Assembly: GCA_905221605.1 (NCBI GenBank)
Contig: CAJNDS010001191.1
Location: 85,001 to 112,500, forward strand
DNA from: Symbiodinium natans
Lineage: Eukaryota > Sar > Dinophyceae > Suessiales > Symbiodiniaceae
Length of the DNA: 27,500 nucleotides
Direction of reading: 5' to 3'
The notes under the pieces are model-generated. The model saw only the letters and a list, made by a program, of their open reading frames with translations. It ran no database searches and was not told where the DNA came from. Below are positions 8,201 through 13,956 of the stretch, one piece after another (the stretch's first letter is position 1; every line of letters starts with the position of its first letter). The position numbers were made by a program, and so were the translations under genes.

Positions 8201-9682
8201 CGCACTACTGGGAAGATTTTTGACAGCACAAAAGGGTATCCTGGTGAAGGACCAAACAATGGTGACAATCCTTCCTCAAAGAGGAACTTACCCTGGATCT
8301 CTGAAGACTACCTCGACGAAGTGGTGTCAAAAAAGATGGAAAGGTCTTCAGATATGGATGGGCTGGAGGGGTCTGTTCCGGGAAGTGAGGGGTCGTTGGA
8401 AAAGGTAGAGGTGGAGAACGTTACTGCCTCTAAAATTCTTATGGCTCTTTGGAAAAAGGGGTATAGAGCTGGGTATAGGAGGTTGTGTCGTTTGAACGTA
8501 TCTGGATGCAAGGTTGGAACAATGAAGCGTCCAATCAAAAGGGGGCAGAAGATCGGCACTAGGAAAGCCCTCATGAAGAAGTTCAATGTTTTTGGATCGT
8601 CTCAGCGTGGCTCAGGAGCTGGCGGAAAACCAATCATGAAGGTGGTAGGACCAAGGCCAGGTTTTCCAGCTGTACTCCAAGCATCAAATACTGATAGCAC
8701 CTGGGGTGAAGGGAGCAGTTCTCAAGCCCATGGCAATGTTCATGTAGAGCAGAATCGCCCTATGGACCGGTTCGAGGCGGAGCGCTTGGAGAAGAGAAAG
8801 AAAGGCTTCTGCTATTGGTTCAGTAAGGGAAAAGATCGCTGCAAATTTGGTGAAGACTGCAAATTCATCCATTCAGAAGATGATGTGGTGCTGCATTCGT
8901 ATTGGTGCAAATACTATGTGGCGGGGAGACACTGTTTTGCTGGAAAGACATGTGCGTTCTCGCATGATGCAACTGGTGTGAGGTGCATTCAGTTTGCTCA
9001 GTCTGGGAAGTGTCGTTATGGTGACAGGTGTGTTTTTGAGCATGGTGAGCCGCTGAATGAACAGAGGCCAAGGTCTCCGAGGACGCCCCCAAGGGATGGT
9101 CGAAGGAGAAGTTCTGGTGCAAAAGGTGGAGAAGAGGAGGTCTCTCCTGAACAGTTCGATGATGGTGAGGAGTATTCCATGACCTATGACGACGACACCA
9201 AAATGTCGGAACTGTTGATGGAAGCGATTTCAATTCTGTCGAATGGCAAACCAGACTTGGCTCGAGCAGAGGCGGACCCACTGTTCAAACTCCTGAAGTT
9301 CAAGGGAGATGCTGACCAGATGGATAGAGAATGGGTTTCGTGGACCGAAGATATGTTGTCCGTGCTGGAACTTCACGAAGTAGTGAAGTCGTATGATGTT
9401 TCGCTCGAGGAGGTGGAAGAATGGGTCAATGACCTGAGGATATGGTTCGAGCGAGCCAACTTGGAAGAAGAAAAAGATCCCAAAAGGGGCAAGAAGAGGT
9501 CCCTGGAAAGGGAGTCCGGCAAAGATATTCCTGCCGAAAAGGAGGTGGTTGAGACTTCTGAGACGGAAGTTATCGTTGAGGAGGAGGCAAAAAAGGCTAA
9601 AAAGAAGAGGAAACCTGTAGTTATCGAAGATCCTTACACTCTCTTAGGTTCCAAAGCCGAAGAAGATGCCGGCGACCATTGA
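2231..9682 (+). CDS. ORF1: 2,483-aa protein with WW, S1 and six CCCH zinc fingers
   Basis: Starts in a strong context (GAAGCCATGG), 65 nt after the LTR. WW domain at about 206-238: W210, aromatic Y221-F222-Y223, W232, P235. Acidic low-complexity linker to about 650. S1-type RNA-binding fold at about 656-719, then a Trp/Gly-rich patch (about 733-770). Three CCCH fingers follow: C965-C973-C979-H983, C1058-C1066-C1072-H1076, C1109-C1118-C1124-H1128. A helical, possibly SAM/HhH-like segment spans about 1226-1290; basic Arg/Ser stretches follow. An unrecognised globular region covers about 1711-1900. A second triplet comes near the end: C2194-C2204-C2210-H2214, C2226-C2235-C2241-H2245, C2252-C2261-C2267-H2271. 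The C-terminus is helical and ends in a Lys-rich, nuclear-localisation-like run (about 2455-2465). The domains imply RNA binding and protein contact; it could act as a Gag/nucleocapsid substitute or be a captured host RNA-processing gene. No enzyme is recognised. Confidence 0.9.
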   Translation: MATNWLRTGVASSSSTVGDQGDGGVKRSATGEKVVPNEEALVDVGGMRGEEKPVVEGLEDQMEAVLLRLLSKHGHLLRAAESAESTGAPTTSSSTSKMVEQGCQTELVGDVIPVSKRARNKVSFAAESGDLLTGEVEETAPVAATKSSILVVGDAEGVVPVAMVMSEGEILELEAARIQQESDEDLYAGGGGKASQAADLPIIDCDGKTWERHFHEDGREYFYCWDTGDTQWVLPKRTGMAGNSEGPGVGMGIVPVEDEPTLGATSSPSSIESSRAQQGSMESVNSGVNSVSEKDFSSTIGDSGPKGGGDAPTSGSPDEEGISGNRADIAEAQHLDREEVETLSEGVAAVESVGPEEKMPNAEIGIVSAAEERMVDVVPIVQEDGPGNLDDEEKKLCITTEEVSSFGAENSAIQREKETSETAGDTVDKKDEAWSANEARVDAPDSTWSANEARVEVHMVVRSTGDCNNGAQVSAAADDGGSQVDALVQPEVSREERNDKDYTGANEAAVVNDGDNPPLETMEPKEPAVEESVPAVDDQLNRPAAEENLPAAEGVTKDTNEGSTPMKGEALPSGGSPEVDTERTEADEAKPLAEKKGSPEIQEHKKDELVGLVEQDGQCDPKVKTKDAPGADDTEEQAKKVPRAGALESPGTHCYEEGDKITGLVRCINGYGAFLDYGDLNVLIPAEGNNVHQFQFGDTVNGTVKRVEDDGTIILDTFLVLEENEEDSSPKLRKWKDSGWGTWWTGSWQTGQWYKGSDGQWDWKSEEPQSRERFAESKASSKEQEEAEQKQLYGEKICRNLLEDETIDNDYVGKITGMLLGRSMDVILECIADHAFLNNEARSAYNILLSDDWKPEEKERVGVEETTTFSRKQYHDALYELARKKRRFSGPVVGEAVAMLLSKGKDELWNELWLDTKRFLQELDGAVEEMSKRENRPIETYMDPDQYKKAHTTPKTVSLGYSKLCRFFNQGRCRNGDGCSYEHRRYGEGWPEGEPAEPKNSQTTGDEDGDIGGPPTDEGTVDEVQQGREDSAFRAQYNYGKGTSKGEPTLGETKRRLCLYYNQSGCKYGTACRYLHDDDVALEGTWEPGKSWDNASRRALRDAGFHQCCFDYYLKGRCRVRFGCKYSHEEMSEDRLAQLKHLVNVANHVSFQRAKGLEIPDRNAFQPPVSGGAESSSSSAPQALQMTNVSQKDGEKGILDEEEADEQKNSVAASTSTQLHNPEEPIENWMARNQHLWVYTPHVSEVMITLGVTNVSDLQEFIFVEDLVDKGINKVTACKILQLVGEVRYRPGGPEKAVPSDASVRVQQSSGNKGTGRAAVRTLTQVREAEDSGAKTMPRGSYRELFDKVKYRDAWTLAQRSPLCVQKLKLVGVGMPPVNPPTKKYRSRSNPVKRGRPLLDKKQVRQVPRSRSQRRAQPAEVVEKPKPLELKPRGGLSYRFSRAWADVVDDDDQAEALVSYAASSSDSSEEETKAVHRMREILLQERDSQRTAIRGNVPMGGSSGPNAGQKKSVHLGKERDKASRGETRQEVTSQVFSLPQPSRRTEQSQKRARDGSVMIGSLAVGSTDEVLPGQGVAGQVNRSEGDQVLPGQEVAGQETALEGAVQIPGEETDQNEGEGGSNDLRGDDAKKLDGGLVRSDLQQLLVKGLLNRIYWKVAVGKLPVGQRDCQKGSNKMDRNLVISMSSEGASEQEENLALEDDADQPMGDGAMVVLVYDPRTLIQSPTTDWVMCRGLADRSIWPAMAYTAQRICAEMVQVDELNAQLNTGTLLFERRDQGYYCDLHHSFHDNPCLPVVGNYPLSVMGALLSPGLEKEFRDTGKFGTAMEAIAYDWSRSPGMEVHVELMARVANLVAPFLRLGGQGTVVNSEFLWQHGRDQMMEFLQAATCADQLEVLWNRMDDDADEEVDPTGMVPEIPDQQGAVLDQGNNESLIPIEDAGGETLGDTGRDGKAPEVSPEEETSSGSSRLAGTRIFLWSVYSRVASNFSMQDRTTGKIFDSTKGYPGEGPNNGDNPSSKRNLPWISEDYLDEVVSKKMERSSDMDGLEGSVPGSEGSLEKVEVENVTASKILMALWKKGYRAGYRRLCRLNVSGCKVGTMKRPIKRGQKIGTRKALMKKFNVFGSSQRGSGAGGKPIMKVVGPRPGFPAVLQASNTDSTWGEGSSSQAHGNVHVEQNRPMDRFEAERLEKRKKGFCYWFSKGKDRCKFGEDCKFIHSEDDVVLHSYWCKYYVAGRHCFAGKTCAFSHDATGVRCIQFAQSGKCRYGDRCVFEHGEPLNEQRPRSPRTPPRDGRRRSSGAKGGEEEVSPEQFDDGEEYSMTYDDDTKMSELLMEAISILSNGKPDLARAEADPLFKLLKFKGDADQMDREWVSWTEDMLSVLELHEVVKSYDVSLEEVEEWVNDLRIWFERANLEEEKDPKRGKKRSLERESGKDIPAEKEVVETSETEVIVEEEAKKAKKKRKPVVIEDPYTLLGSKAEEDAGDH

Positions 9683-10049
9683 GAAGAGTGGACCATTATC
9701 CAATGCGGCGGTTTCTACAGGAGAAAAAGCCTTGAAGGTGCGCACAAAGTCAATTGTCGGTGGAAAAGCGAAAAAGAAAGAGAAAAGTCAGAGTCCCAAA
9801 AAGGGAGAAGTGGTAGTGGTGAAAGGTCCCGAGGAAAAGGATTGTCCTCCTGATGCGGATGCGCAAGCGTCTACAGCTGTGAGTGCAGAGCTGGGTCAAT
9901 CTTGCCAAGCGATTGAGGACGCGAAAAGAGAAGGATTGGTATCCTCAATTCAAAGGGGCGTACAGGATCCTGTTCTTGCCGTTTCGGACCTGGAGTATAT
10001 TCTGCTGCAGCTTCACCTCAAGATTGCCAACAATCGGAAAAAGAAGTGA
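9666..10049 (+). CDS. ORF2: 127-aa Lys-rich protein overlapping ORF1 in the +1 frame
   Basis: The ATG at 9666 lies 17 nt before the end of ORF1 and in the +1 frame relative to it. The protein is basic and disordered in its first half (AKKKEKSQSPKK) and ends in a predicted helix plus NNRKKK. It could be reached by reinitiation after the ORF1 stop, or by a +1 frameshift, which must occur after 9648 because TAG at 9645 closes the ORF2 frame. It may also be the true ORF1 tail, detached by an indel. No family recognised, and no resemblance to Pol. Confidence 0.55.
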   Translation: MPATIEKSGPLSNAAVSTGEKALKVRTKSIVGGKAKKKEKSQSPKKGEVVVVKGPEEKDCPPDADAQASTAVSAELGQSCQAIEDAKREGLVSSIQRGVQDPVLAVSDLEYILLQLHLKIANNRKKK

Positions 10050-10390
10050 TTGGATGGTATGGATGAAGGGATGGTTTTTCTCTTTCTGGAGACAGGTGCG
10101 CTGGAACAGCCAATGTGCTGACAAATGTGGTGGTTACTATTAAGGGTATGGAAATCCCTGATAGTAGAAGTCAGTAGCTTTTCGCGTAGCGAAGACCACG
10201 GTTTGTGGTGAAGAAGGCCAAGGAGTCTTCAGTGATGAGAGGATCATGGTGAAAAGATTCTCTATGGTTAGTGGATTTAGCCAATGAGCTATAATTTCGT
10301 CCTGGTAGACGTTAAACCATATTGTGCATGTCAAGCAGCAGGCTACTGCCCTAATGGCAGTTTTTGGCCAAAGATCTGCATCTCCAATGT
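10050..10390 (+). other. 3' non-coding region of the retroelement
   Basis: No open frame of note. It includes a small hairpin TTCGC-GTA-GCGAA at 10181-10193 and otherwise nothing I recognise. Presumably 3' untranslated sequence of the element transcript. Confidence 0.6.
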
Positions 10391-10410
10391 GTCCTAGGAA
10401 ATCCTAGGAC
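10391..10410. repeat. Perfect 9-bp inverted repeat beside the polypurine tract
   Basis: GTCCTAGGA, spacer AA, then TCCTAGGAC, ending at the base before the purine tract. Each arm also contains the palindrome CCTAGG. In RNA this would make a stable hairpin immediately 5' of the plus-strand primer site. Confidence 0.85.
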
Positions 10411-10418
10411 AGGGGGAG
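10411..10418 (+). other. Polypurine tract
   Basis: AGGGGGAG directly abuts the TG of the 3' LTR, the expected position and composition for plus-strand priming during reverse transcription. Confidence 0.85.
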
Positions 10419-10639
10419 TGCGGAGCTGCAACTGGTATTGTAAAAAGAGTTAGTGTTGGAAGTTGAAAGGGTTAATAAACCCGGAAATCTTTTTATGGCT
10501 CAAGACTGGGCCATGTGCCTGGTAGTAAAAGGTGAGTGCCCTGTGGTTTGGGTTTGTTGTGTGGTTGATCCAGGGAAATCAAGGGATTCTGTTGGGGTTG
10601 ACTTTTCGGTTTCTCGTCCCCCTTCGGGTTCCCCCCGTA
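10419..10639 (+). repeat. 3' LTR (221 bp)
   Basis: Same length and ends as the 5' LTR with two substitutions (10490, 10495). The 10495 change creates an ATG within the spliced-leader-like motif. It is followed without a gap by telomeric repeat. Confidence 0.93.
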
Positions 10640-10644
10640 CCCTA
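10640..10644. repeat. Right target-site duplication CCCTA
   Basis: Matches 1940-1944; the length is ambiguous because the target is a heptamer array. Confidence 0.75.
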
Positions 10645-10748
10645 AACCCTAAACCCTAAACCCTAAACCCTAAACCCTAAACCCTAAACCCTAAACCCTA
10701 AACCCTAAGCCCTAAACCCTAAACCCTAAACCCTAAACCGGAAACCCT
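10640..10748. repeat. CCCTAAA array, 3' flank of the retroelement
   Basis: About 14 heptamers with one CCCTAAG and a terminal CCGGAAA variant. It continues the array interrupted at 1944. Confidence 0.95.
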
Positions 10749-10776
10749 ACACACACCCGCCCTCCCATTAACGCAG

Positions 10777-10850
10777 CCTCCGTGGGGACGCTGAGCAGGT
10801 GTCCCTGTCGCGGCACAAGAAGCACCACGCAAAGGCACGCGCGAGGGAAG
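10777..10850 (+). CDS. Candidate exon, basic/His-rich
   Basis: The acceptor ATTAACGCAG|C (AG at 10775-10776) follows the telomeric array. After one base the frame reads LRGDAEQVSLSRHKKHHAKA with Lys/His/Arg-rich, GC-rich codons, to a donor GGGAAG|GTCTCC at 10851 (phase 1). The start phase fits the candidate exon at 1606-1622 and the end phase fits 11067-11118, so the retroelement would sit in an intron, in the same orientation as the gene. Product unknown. Confidence 0.38.
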
Positions 10851-10885
10851 GTCTCCTGTGCTACTTCCACAGATCATGTGAAGCA

Positions 10886-10907
10886 GGGTATATATATATA
10901 TATATTA
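10886..10907. repeat. (TA)n microsatellite
   Basis: GGGTA followed by about nine TA units. No other feature is seen between 10851 and 11066. Confidence 0.85.
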
Positions 10908-11066
10908 CTGTTTTTGGTGAGTGTATATAAGGTTCCTGTTTAAGCTTGCTGAGTGTACAATACCGGGTGTCCTTTTTGGGGGTACAAGAAATAGAAGCCC
11001 CACATCATGTGGAGATGGTTCGAGCTTCCAGGTCCGCCTCTTTAGAGCGGAGTCTTGTTTGAACAG

Positions 11067-11118
11067 GCATCTTCCCCCGGCATGATTCAAGCGCCTCGGA
11101 GCCACCAGTCCTTTGCAA
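11067..11118 (+). CDS. Candidate exon, Ser/Pro-rich
   Basis: The acceptor TTTGAACAG|GC (AG at 11065-11066) is followed by a frame that, taking one base from the previous candidate exon, reads GIFPRHDSSASEPPVLC. A GC donor (TGCAA|GCCC) at 11119 would leave phase 2, matching the next candidate exon at 11331. Another frame is open too, and the donor is non-canonical, so confidence is low. Confidence 0.25.
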
Positions 11119-11139
11119 GCCCTGAAAGTCTCCATTGCC

Positions 11140-11310
11140 CTCCCTACCCTCCAAACCCCCCAAACCCAAACCCACCCCAAACCCCCCCCAACCCCCGAAA
11201 CCCAAACCCCTCAAACCCCCCTAACCCCCCCCCCCCCCCCAAAACCCACTCTAAAACCCCCTCTAAACCCCCCCTAACCCCCCCCCCCCCCAAAAAAAAA
11301 AAAAAAAAAA
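11140..11310. repeat. C-rich telomere-derived tract ending in C-run/A-run
   Basis: CCAAACCC and CCCCAAA derivatives degrade into long C runs (11226-11240, 11278-11291) and end in about 19 A residues. The strand is pure C+A for about 150 bp and would favour G-quadruplex on the other strand. A similar C-run/A-run recurs at 17240-17262. Confidence 0.85.
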
Positions 11311-11330
11311 CTTCCCCCTACAAACCGCAG

Positions 11331-11463
11331 GAGGAGGTCCCAAGAAGAGGCAGACTGCCAGCGAAGCCTCAGGCCGACCACGCCGGGGTCAGAAGCGTGC
11401 CTAAGGACCCAGAGCACTTCTTCCCGAAATTTGTTGTTGGCGGACTTAAGTTCCCCCTTTAGG
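11331..11463 (+). CDS. Candidate exon before a TTTAGGG array
   Basis: A pyrimidine-rich acceptor CTTCCCCCTACAAACCGCAG|G (AG at 11329-11330) opens an island that is free of stops in two frames up to the next array. One frame (EEVPRRGRLPAKPQADHAGV...) ends with TAG at 11460, formed by the telomere repeat. The other starts after one base and is phase-compatible with 11067-11118, running to a GG|GTTTAG donor at 11464. Either way coding potential is good; the frame is unresolved. Confidence 0.38.
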
Positions 11464-11534
11464 GTTTAGGGTTTAGGGTTTAGGGTTTAGGGATTAGGGT
11501 TTAGGGTTTAGGGTTTAGGGTTTAGGGTTTAGGG
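11457..11534. repeat. TTTAGGG array, about 11 copies
   Basis: Near-perfect TTTAGGG with one GATTAGGG variant. Confidence 0.95.
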
Positions 11535-12180
11535 CTAGCACCCGGAGTCGGCGCTTGTTCCACCGGTTTTGGGGTTTAGGTTCCTTTCTTCGCCCCTTTA
11601 AACCCATAAAACGGGTGCCCTTTTTATTCCTGGGCTACTCTTGTGCTTAGATGTAGGTTGAAGGTGATGAGTGCTTAGGATTCTTCAGGGTTTAGGGCTG
11701 ATGAGCATTTAGGATATTTTGTCCTTAGGGTTGTTTAGGGTTGAGGGTTTCTGGGGGGGCCGTTTGGGGCTTCGGGTTGGGATGCTTTCCCCTATACTCA
11801 CAGTCCTTAATCGGGATGATTTTCGAGGGTACTCCAAATCCCCATGAAGGCCTGTTAGTACAAGGGGGAATATCCCAAGCTTAGGGTTATTCAGGGCTTA
11901 AGAGATGTCATTTTTTGTGTTTTGAGAGGTCAGGGTGCGCCGCATGTAGGTCGGGCTTGGGATCCCAGACCTTCGTAGGGTTTAAGGTTTAGGGTTTAGG
12001 GTTTAGGGGTTAGGGTTTAGGGTTTAGGGTTAGGATTTAGGCAGAACTGCGATAAAGTCCCTTCCCCCCCGTTGCAACGCTGGTATCATCATGGTTTGGG
12101 GTTCTAATGCGGGGTTCGGTTTGGGGGGTTTAGGGTTTAGGGTTTAGGGTTCAGGGTTTAGGGTTTAGGGTTTGGGGGTT
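11535..12180. repeat. Unique sequence with short TTTAGGG runs
   Basis: TTTAGGG runs lie at about 11978-12034 and 12126-12180. The rest (11535-11977, 12035-12125) is moderately T/G-rich with isolated TTAGGG words. I see no convincing exon or RNA gene in it. Confidence 0.6.
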
Positions 12181-12189
12181 TGAGCCCAG

Positions 12190-12272
12190 GGTGTGGAGGG
12201 AGCCCGGAGCAGGTGCTTCGCCAGATGCAAATCACTCGGGCGAGACCCTGCGTGCGCCACCGGAAGCGAGAG
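12190..12272 (+). CDS. Candidate exon, Arg-rich
   Basis: The acceptor GAGCCCAG|GG (AG at 12188-12189) is followed by an open GC-rich frame CGGSPEQVLRQMQITRARP continuing with a run of Arg/His/Lys to about 12272, where CCCTAAAA repeats start. No GT donor is visible at the end, so the boundary is unsure. Product unknown. Confidence 0.33.
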
Positions 12273-12279
12273 AACCCTA

Positions 12280-12365
12280 AAACCTAAGCCCTGAGCCCTG
12301 AGCCCTGAGCCCCAAGCCCCAAGCCCGAAGACCTAAGCCCTAAGCCCTTAGCCCTAAACCCAAAA
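12280..12365. repeat. CCCTAAG/CCCTGAG variant heptamers
   Basis: Diverged telomeric units with AAGCCC, GAGCCC and CCCAAGC steps. The following 12366-12520 is AT-richer unique sequence with nothing recognisable. Confidence 0.8.
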
Positions 12366-12526
12366 CGCCTCAACTGAGGAGCCTAAAGAGTTTCAAAATG
12401 TGTTGTCTTTTTAGAACCTTCTGTAATATTGGAACTGAATTCAACTGCCCAGGAAAAACCAGAGTTTCTGATTAACTTGGCCCCTATATCCTTAAACCAC
12501 TAGGCCCTAATAATCGGTCATGGTGA

Positions 12527-12690
12527 GAACCCTATAAACCCTATAAACCCTGTAAACCCTATAAACCCTATAAACCCTGTAAACCCTGTAAACGCTACAA
12601 ACCCTACAAACCCTATGAACCCTATAAACCCTATAAACCCTATAAACCCTATAAATCCTATAAACCCTATAAACCCTATCAACCCTATAC
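12527..12690. repeat. (CCCTATAAA)n 9-bp tandem array
   Basis: About 18 units of CCCTATAAA with CCCTGTAAA, CGCTACAAA and CCCTATGAA variants. The unit is a telomeric CCCTAAA enlarged by two bases. Being a multiple of 3 it stays open on the minus strand as a (VYR)n peptide, which I take as a by-product rather than a gene. Confidence 0.92.
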
Positions 12691-12729
12691 CCCAAGATGT
12701 TTCGGTTTCCTTTGTGGGCTTCTGTGCTC

Positions 12730-12748
12730 GGCTCGTGAAGTCTCAGGT
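12730..12748 (+). other. Exon-end-like island with CAG|GTATGC donor
   Basis: Between the 9-mer array and the next telomeric array, a short GC-rich island ends in GTCTCAG|GTATGC, a consensus donor. The same CAGGTATG word also lies at 13198 and 15469, each time at an array/island junction. Open frame upstream of the donor, product unknown. Confidence 0.2.
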
Positions 12749-12780
12749 ATGCAGCCCCGCAGAAGTAGGGAAGTGCATGT

Positions 12781-12866
12781 AACCCTAAACCCTAGGGTTT
12801 AGGGTTTAGGGTTTAGGGTTTAGGGTTTAGGGTTTAGGGTTTAGGGTTTAGGGTTTAGGGTTTAGA
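12781..12866. repeat. Head-to-head telomeric array
   Basis: CCCTAAACCCTAGGGTTTAGGG at 12783-12804 is a perfect palindromic switch from CCCTAAA to TTTAGGG; the TTTAGGG side continues for about ten units. Diverged CCCTAGAAA and CCCTGAA units follow to about 12925. Confidence 0.93.
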
Positions 12867-12993
12867 AGCCCTAGAAACCCTGAAGCCCTAGAAACCCTCT
12901 AGAAACCCTGTAAACCCTGAACCGTAAGCCCCAAGCCGTACAAACCCTGCATGACCCCCAACCCGATAGAGCCCAGGAACTCCCAAACCGGAC

Positions 12994-13195
12994 AAACCCT
13001 AAACCCTAAACCCTAAACCCTAAACTCTAAACCCTAAACCCTAAACCCTAAACCCCAAACCCCAAACCCTAAACCCTAAACCCTAAACCCTAAACCCTAA
13101 ACCCTAAACCCTAAGCCCTAAACCCTAAACCCTAAACCAAAAACCCTAAACCCTAAACCCTAAACTCTAAACTCTAAACCCTAAACCCTAAGCCC
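12994..13195. repeat. CCCTAAA array, about 28 copies
   Basis: Mostly perfect heptamers with CTCTAAA, CCCCAAA, CCCTAAG and CCAAAAA variants. Confidence 0.95.
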
Positions 13196-13200
13196 TGTTC

Positions 13201-13276
13201 AGGTATGCACCTGCGCTCTTTGCTGCAAGTGCCCGGCCCCAGCACGTTGCATCCATGAAGAGCGGATCTTGTGCTT
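13201..13276 (+). CDS. Candidate exon between opposing arrays
   Basis: The acceptor CCTGTTCAG|G (AG at 13199-13200) follows the CCCTAAA array. After one base the frame runs 24 codons (YAPALFAASARPQHVASMKS...) to a TAG at 13274. A second frame, Cys-rich, is also open. A TTTAGGG-type run begins at about 13290. Product unknown. Confidence 0.25.
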
Positions 13277-13289
13277 AGGGCTCTTTGGG

Positions 13290-13400
13290 TTTTTGGGCTT
13301 TTAGGGTTTAGGGTTTAGGCTTTAGGGTTTAGGCTTTAGGCTTTAGGCTTTAGGGTTTAGGGCTGTGGCTTTAGGGTTTAGGGTTGAGGGTTGAGGGCCC
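13290..13400. repeat. TTTAGGG/TTTAGGC variant run
   Basis: Alternating TTTAGGG, TTTAGGC and TTGAGGG units. Confidence 0.85.
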
Positions 13401-13434
13401 TCACGGGAGTTTGAGGGTTCAGAGTTCTAATTCG

Positions 13435-13533
13435 GGGCCCACAAAACCACATAACAGACAAGGATCCTACTATTGGGGGTATAAGGGCCCCTAGAAGGGG
13501 ATTCTAGAAAGCCATGCTTGTAGAATGCTTATG
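13435..13533 (+). repeat. Dispersed repeat, copy A
   Basis: Aligns collinearly with 24422-24513: shared AAGGATCCTAC, AAGGGCCCC and GGATT.T.GAAA.CCATG.TT.TAGAAT blocks with small indels. Both copies directly follow TTGAGGG/TTTAGGG units. No coding or terminal repeats seen. Confidence 0.7.
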
Positions 13534-13848
13534 TTTATGTGATTGTTTTTGTGCCCCAAGATAGGGGCTTCCGGGGCTAGGGAACCTTAGGGAAGCCGAG
13601 TGAACCTTGGGTTACATGCCCCCTTGAACCCCCTGCCTTAAGGACCCTATGCTGATCGAAAGAACATGCCCTAAATTATACCGTCTCTTCTCTAAAGTAT
13701 TTGCCTTTTGAGGGTTATAATTCAGGGTACCCGACAAAGGAACCATTTGTTTGGGAACTGGCCATATAGGGATCCTTCCGATTGGTTTAAGGTAGAGTTC
13801 CTAATTGAGGGGTACTGTCGCTGGGAACAAAGCTGGTGCATTGTTTAG

Positions 13849-13956
13849 CCTCCTGCCCTGAAACTCCTTAAGCTGATGACTAAGCAGGTCGATTCAAACC
13901 GCGTCCTGATCGTGCGCAAGATCAACCGCCAGAAGCCAAGCTTTATCTCGGTGTAG
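13849..13956 (+). CDS. Candidate terminal exon, about 35 codons
   Basis: After TTGTTTAG at 13841-13848 the frame PPALKLLKLMTKQVDSNRV continues, rich in Arg, Lys and Ile, to TAG at 13954. About three quarters of third positions are G or C, which is unlike the surrounding AT-richer sequence and is the reason for the call. I do not recognise the peptide. It could also be a pseudogene scrap. Confidence 0.35.
   Translation, partial: PPALKLLKLMTKQVDSNRVLIVRKINRQKPSFISV

Larger units (their letters stand above)
1945..10639 (+). mobile_element. Intact non-autonomous LTR retrotransposon with a giant ORF
   Basis: Every structural part of an LTR retroelement is visible: 221-bp direct terminal repeats (1945-2165, 10419-10639; 219/221 identical), CCCTA target duplication, a primer site abutting the 5' LTR (2166-2177), a purine tract abutting the 3' LTR (10411-10418), and an intron-free interior. 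The interior holds ORF1 (2231-9682) and ORF2 (9666-10049). I see no YxDD reverse transcriptase box, no integrase zinc finger or catalytic triad, no aspartic protease D[ST]G in a plausible context and no RNase H. Mobilisation would therefore need an autonomous partner, probably copia-like given the half-tRNA primer. High LTR identity and an unbroken 2,483-codon frame argue for recent insertion. LTR ends are TG...TA rather than the canonical TG...CA. Confidence 0.93.

Noticed and set aside
9642-9648. CTTAGG near the ORF1/ORF2 overlap as a Ty1-type +1 frameshift heptamer
   Set aside because: It is not in the zero-frame register Ty1 requires, and a TAG in the ORF2 frame lies at the same place.
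10453-10659. Short ORF in the 3' LTR, with a counterpart at 1979-2173 in the 5' LTR
   Set aside because: Contained in the LTR, begins at non-consensus or low-quality starts, and runs into telomeric repeat or the primer site; no reason to think it is translated.
12507-12695. Minus-strand (VYR)n protein
   Set aside because: Pure translation of the 9-bp tandem array.
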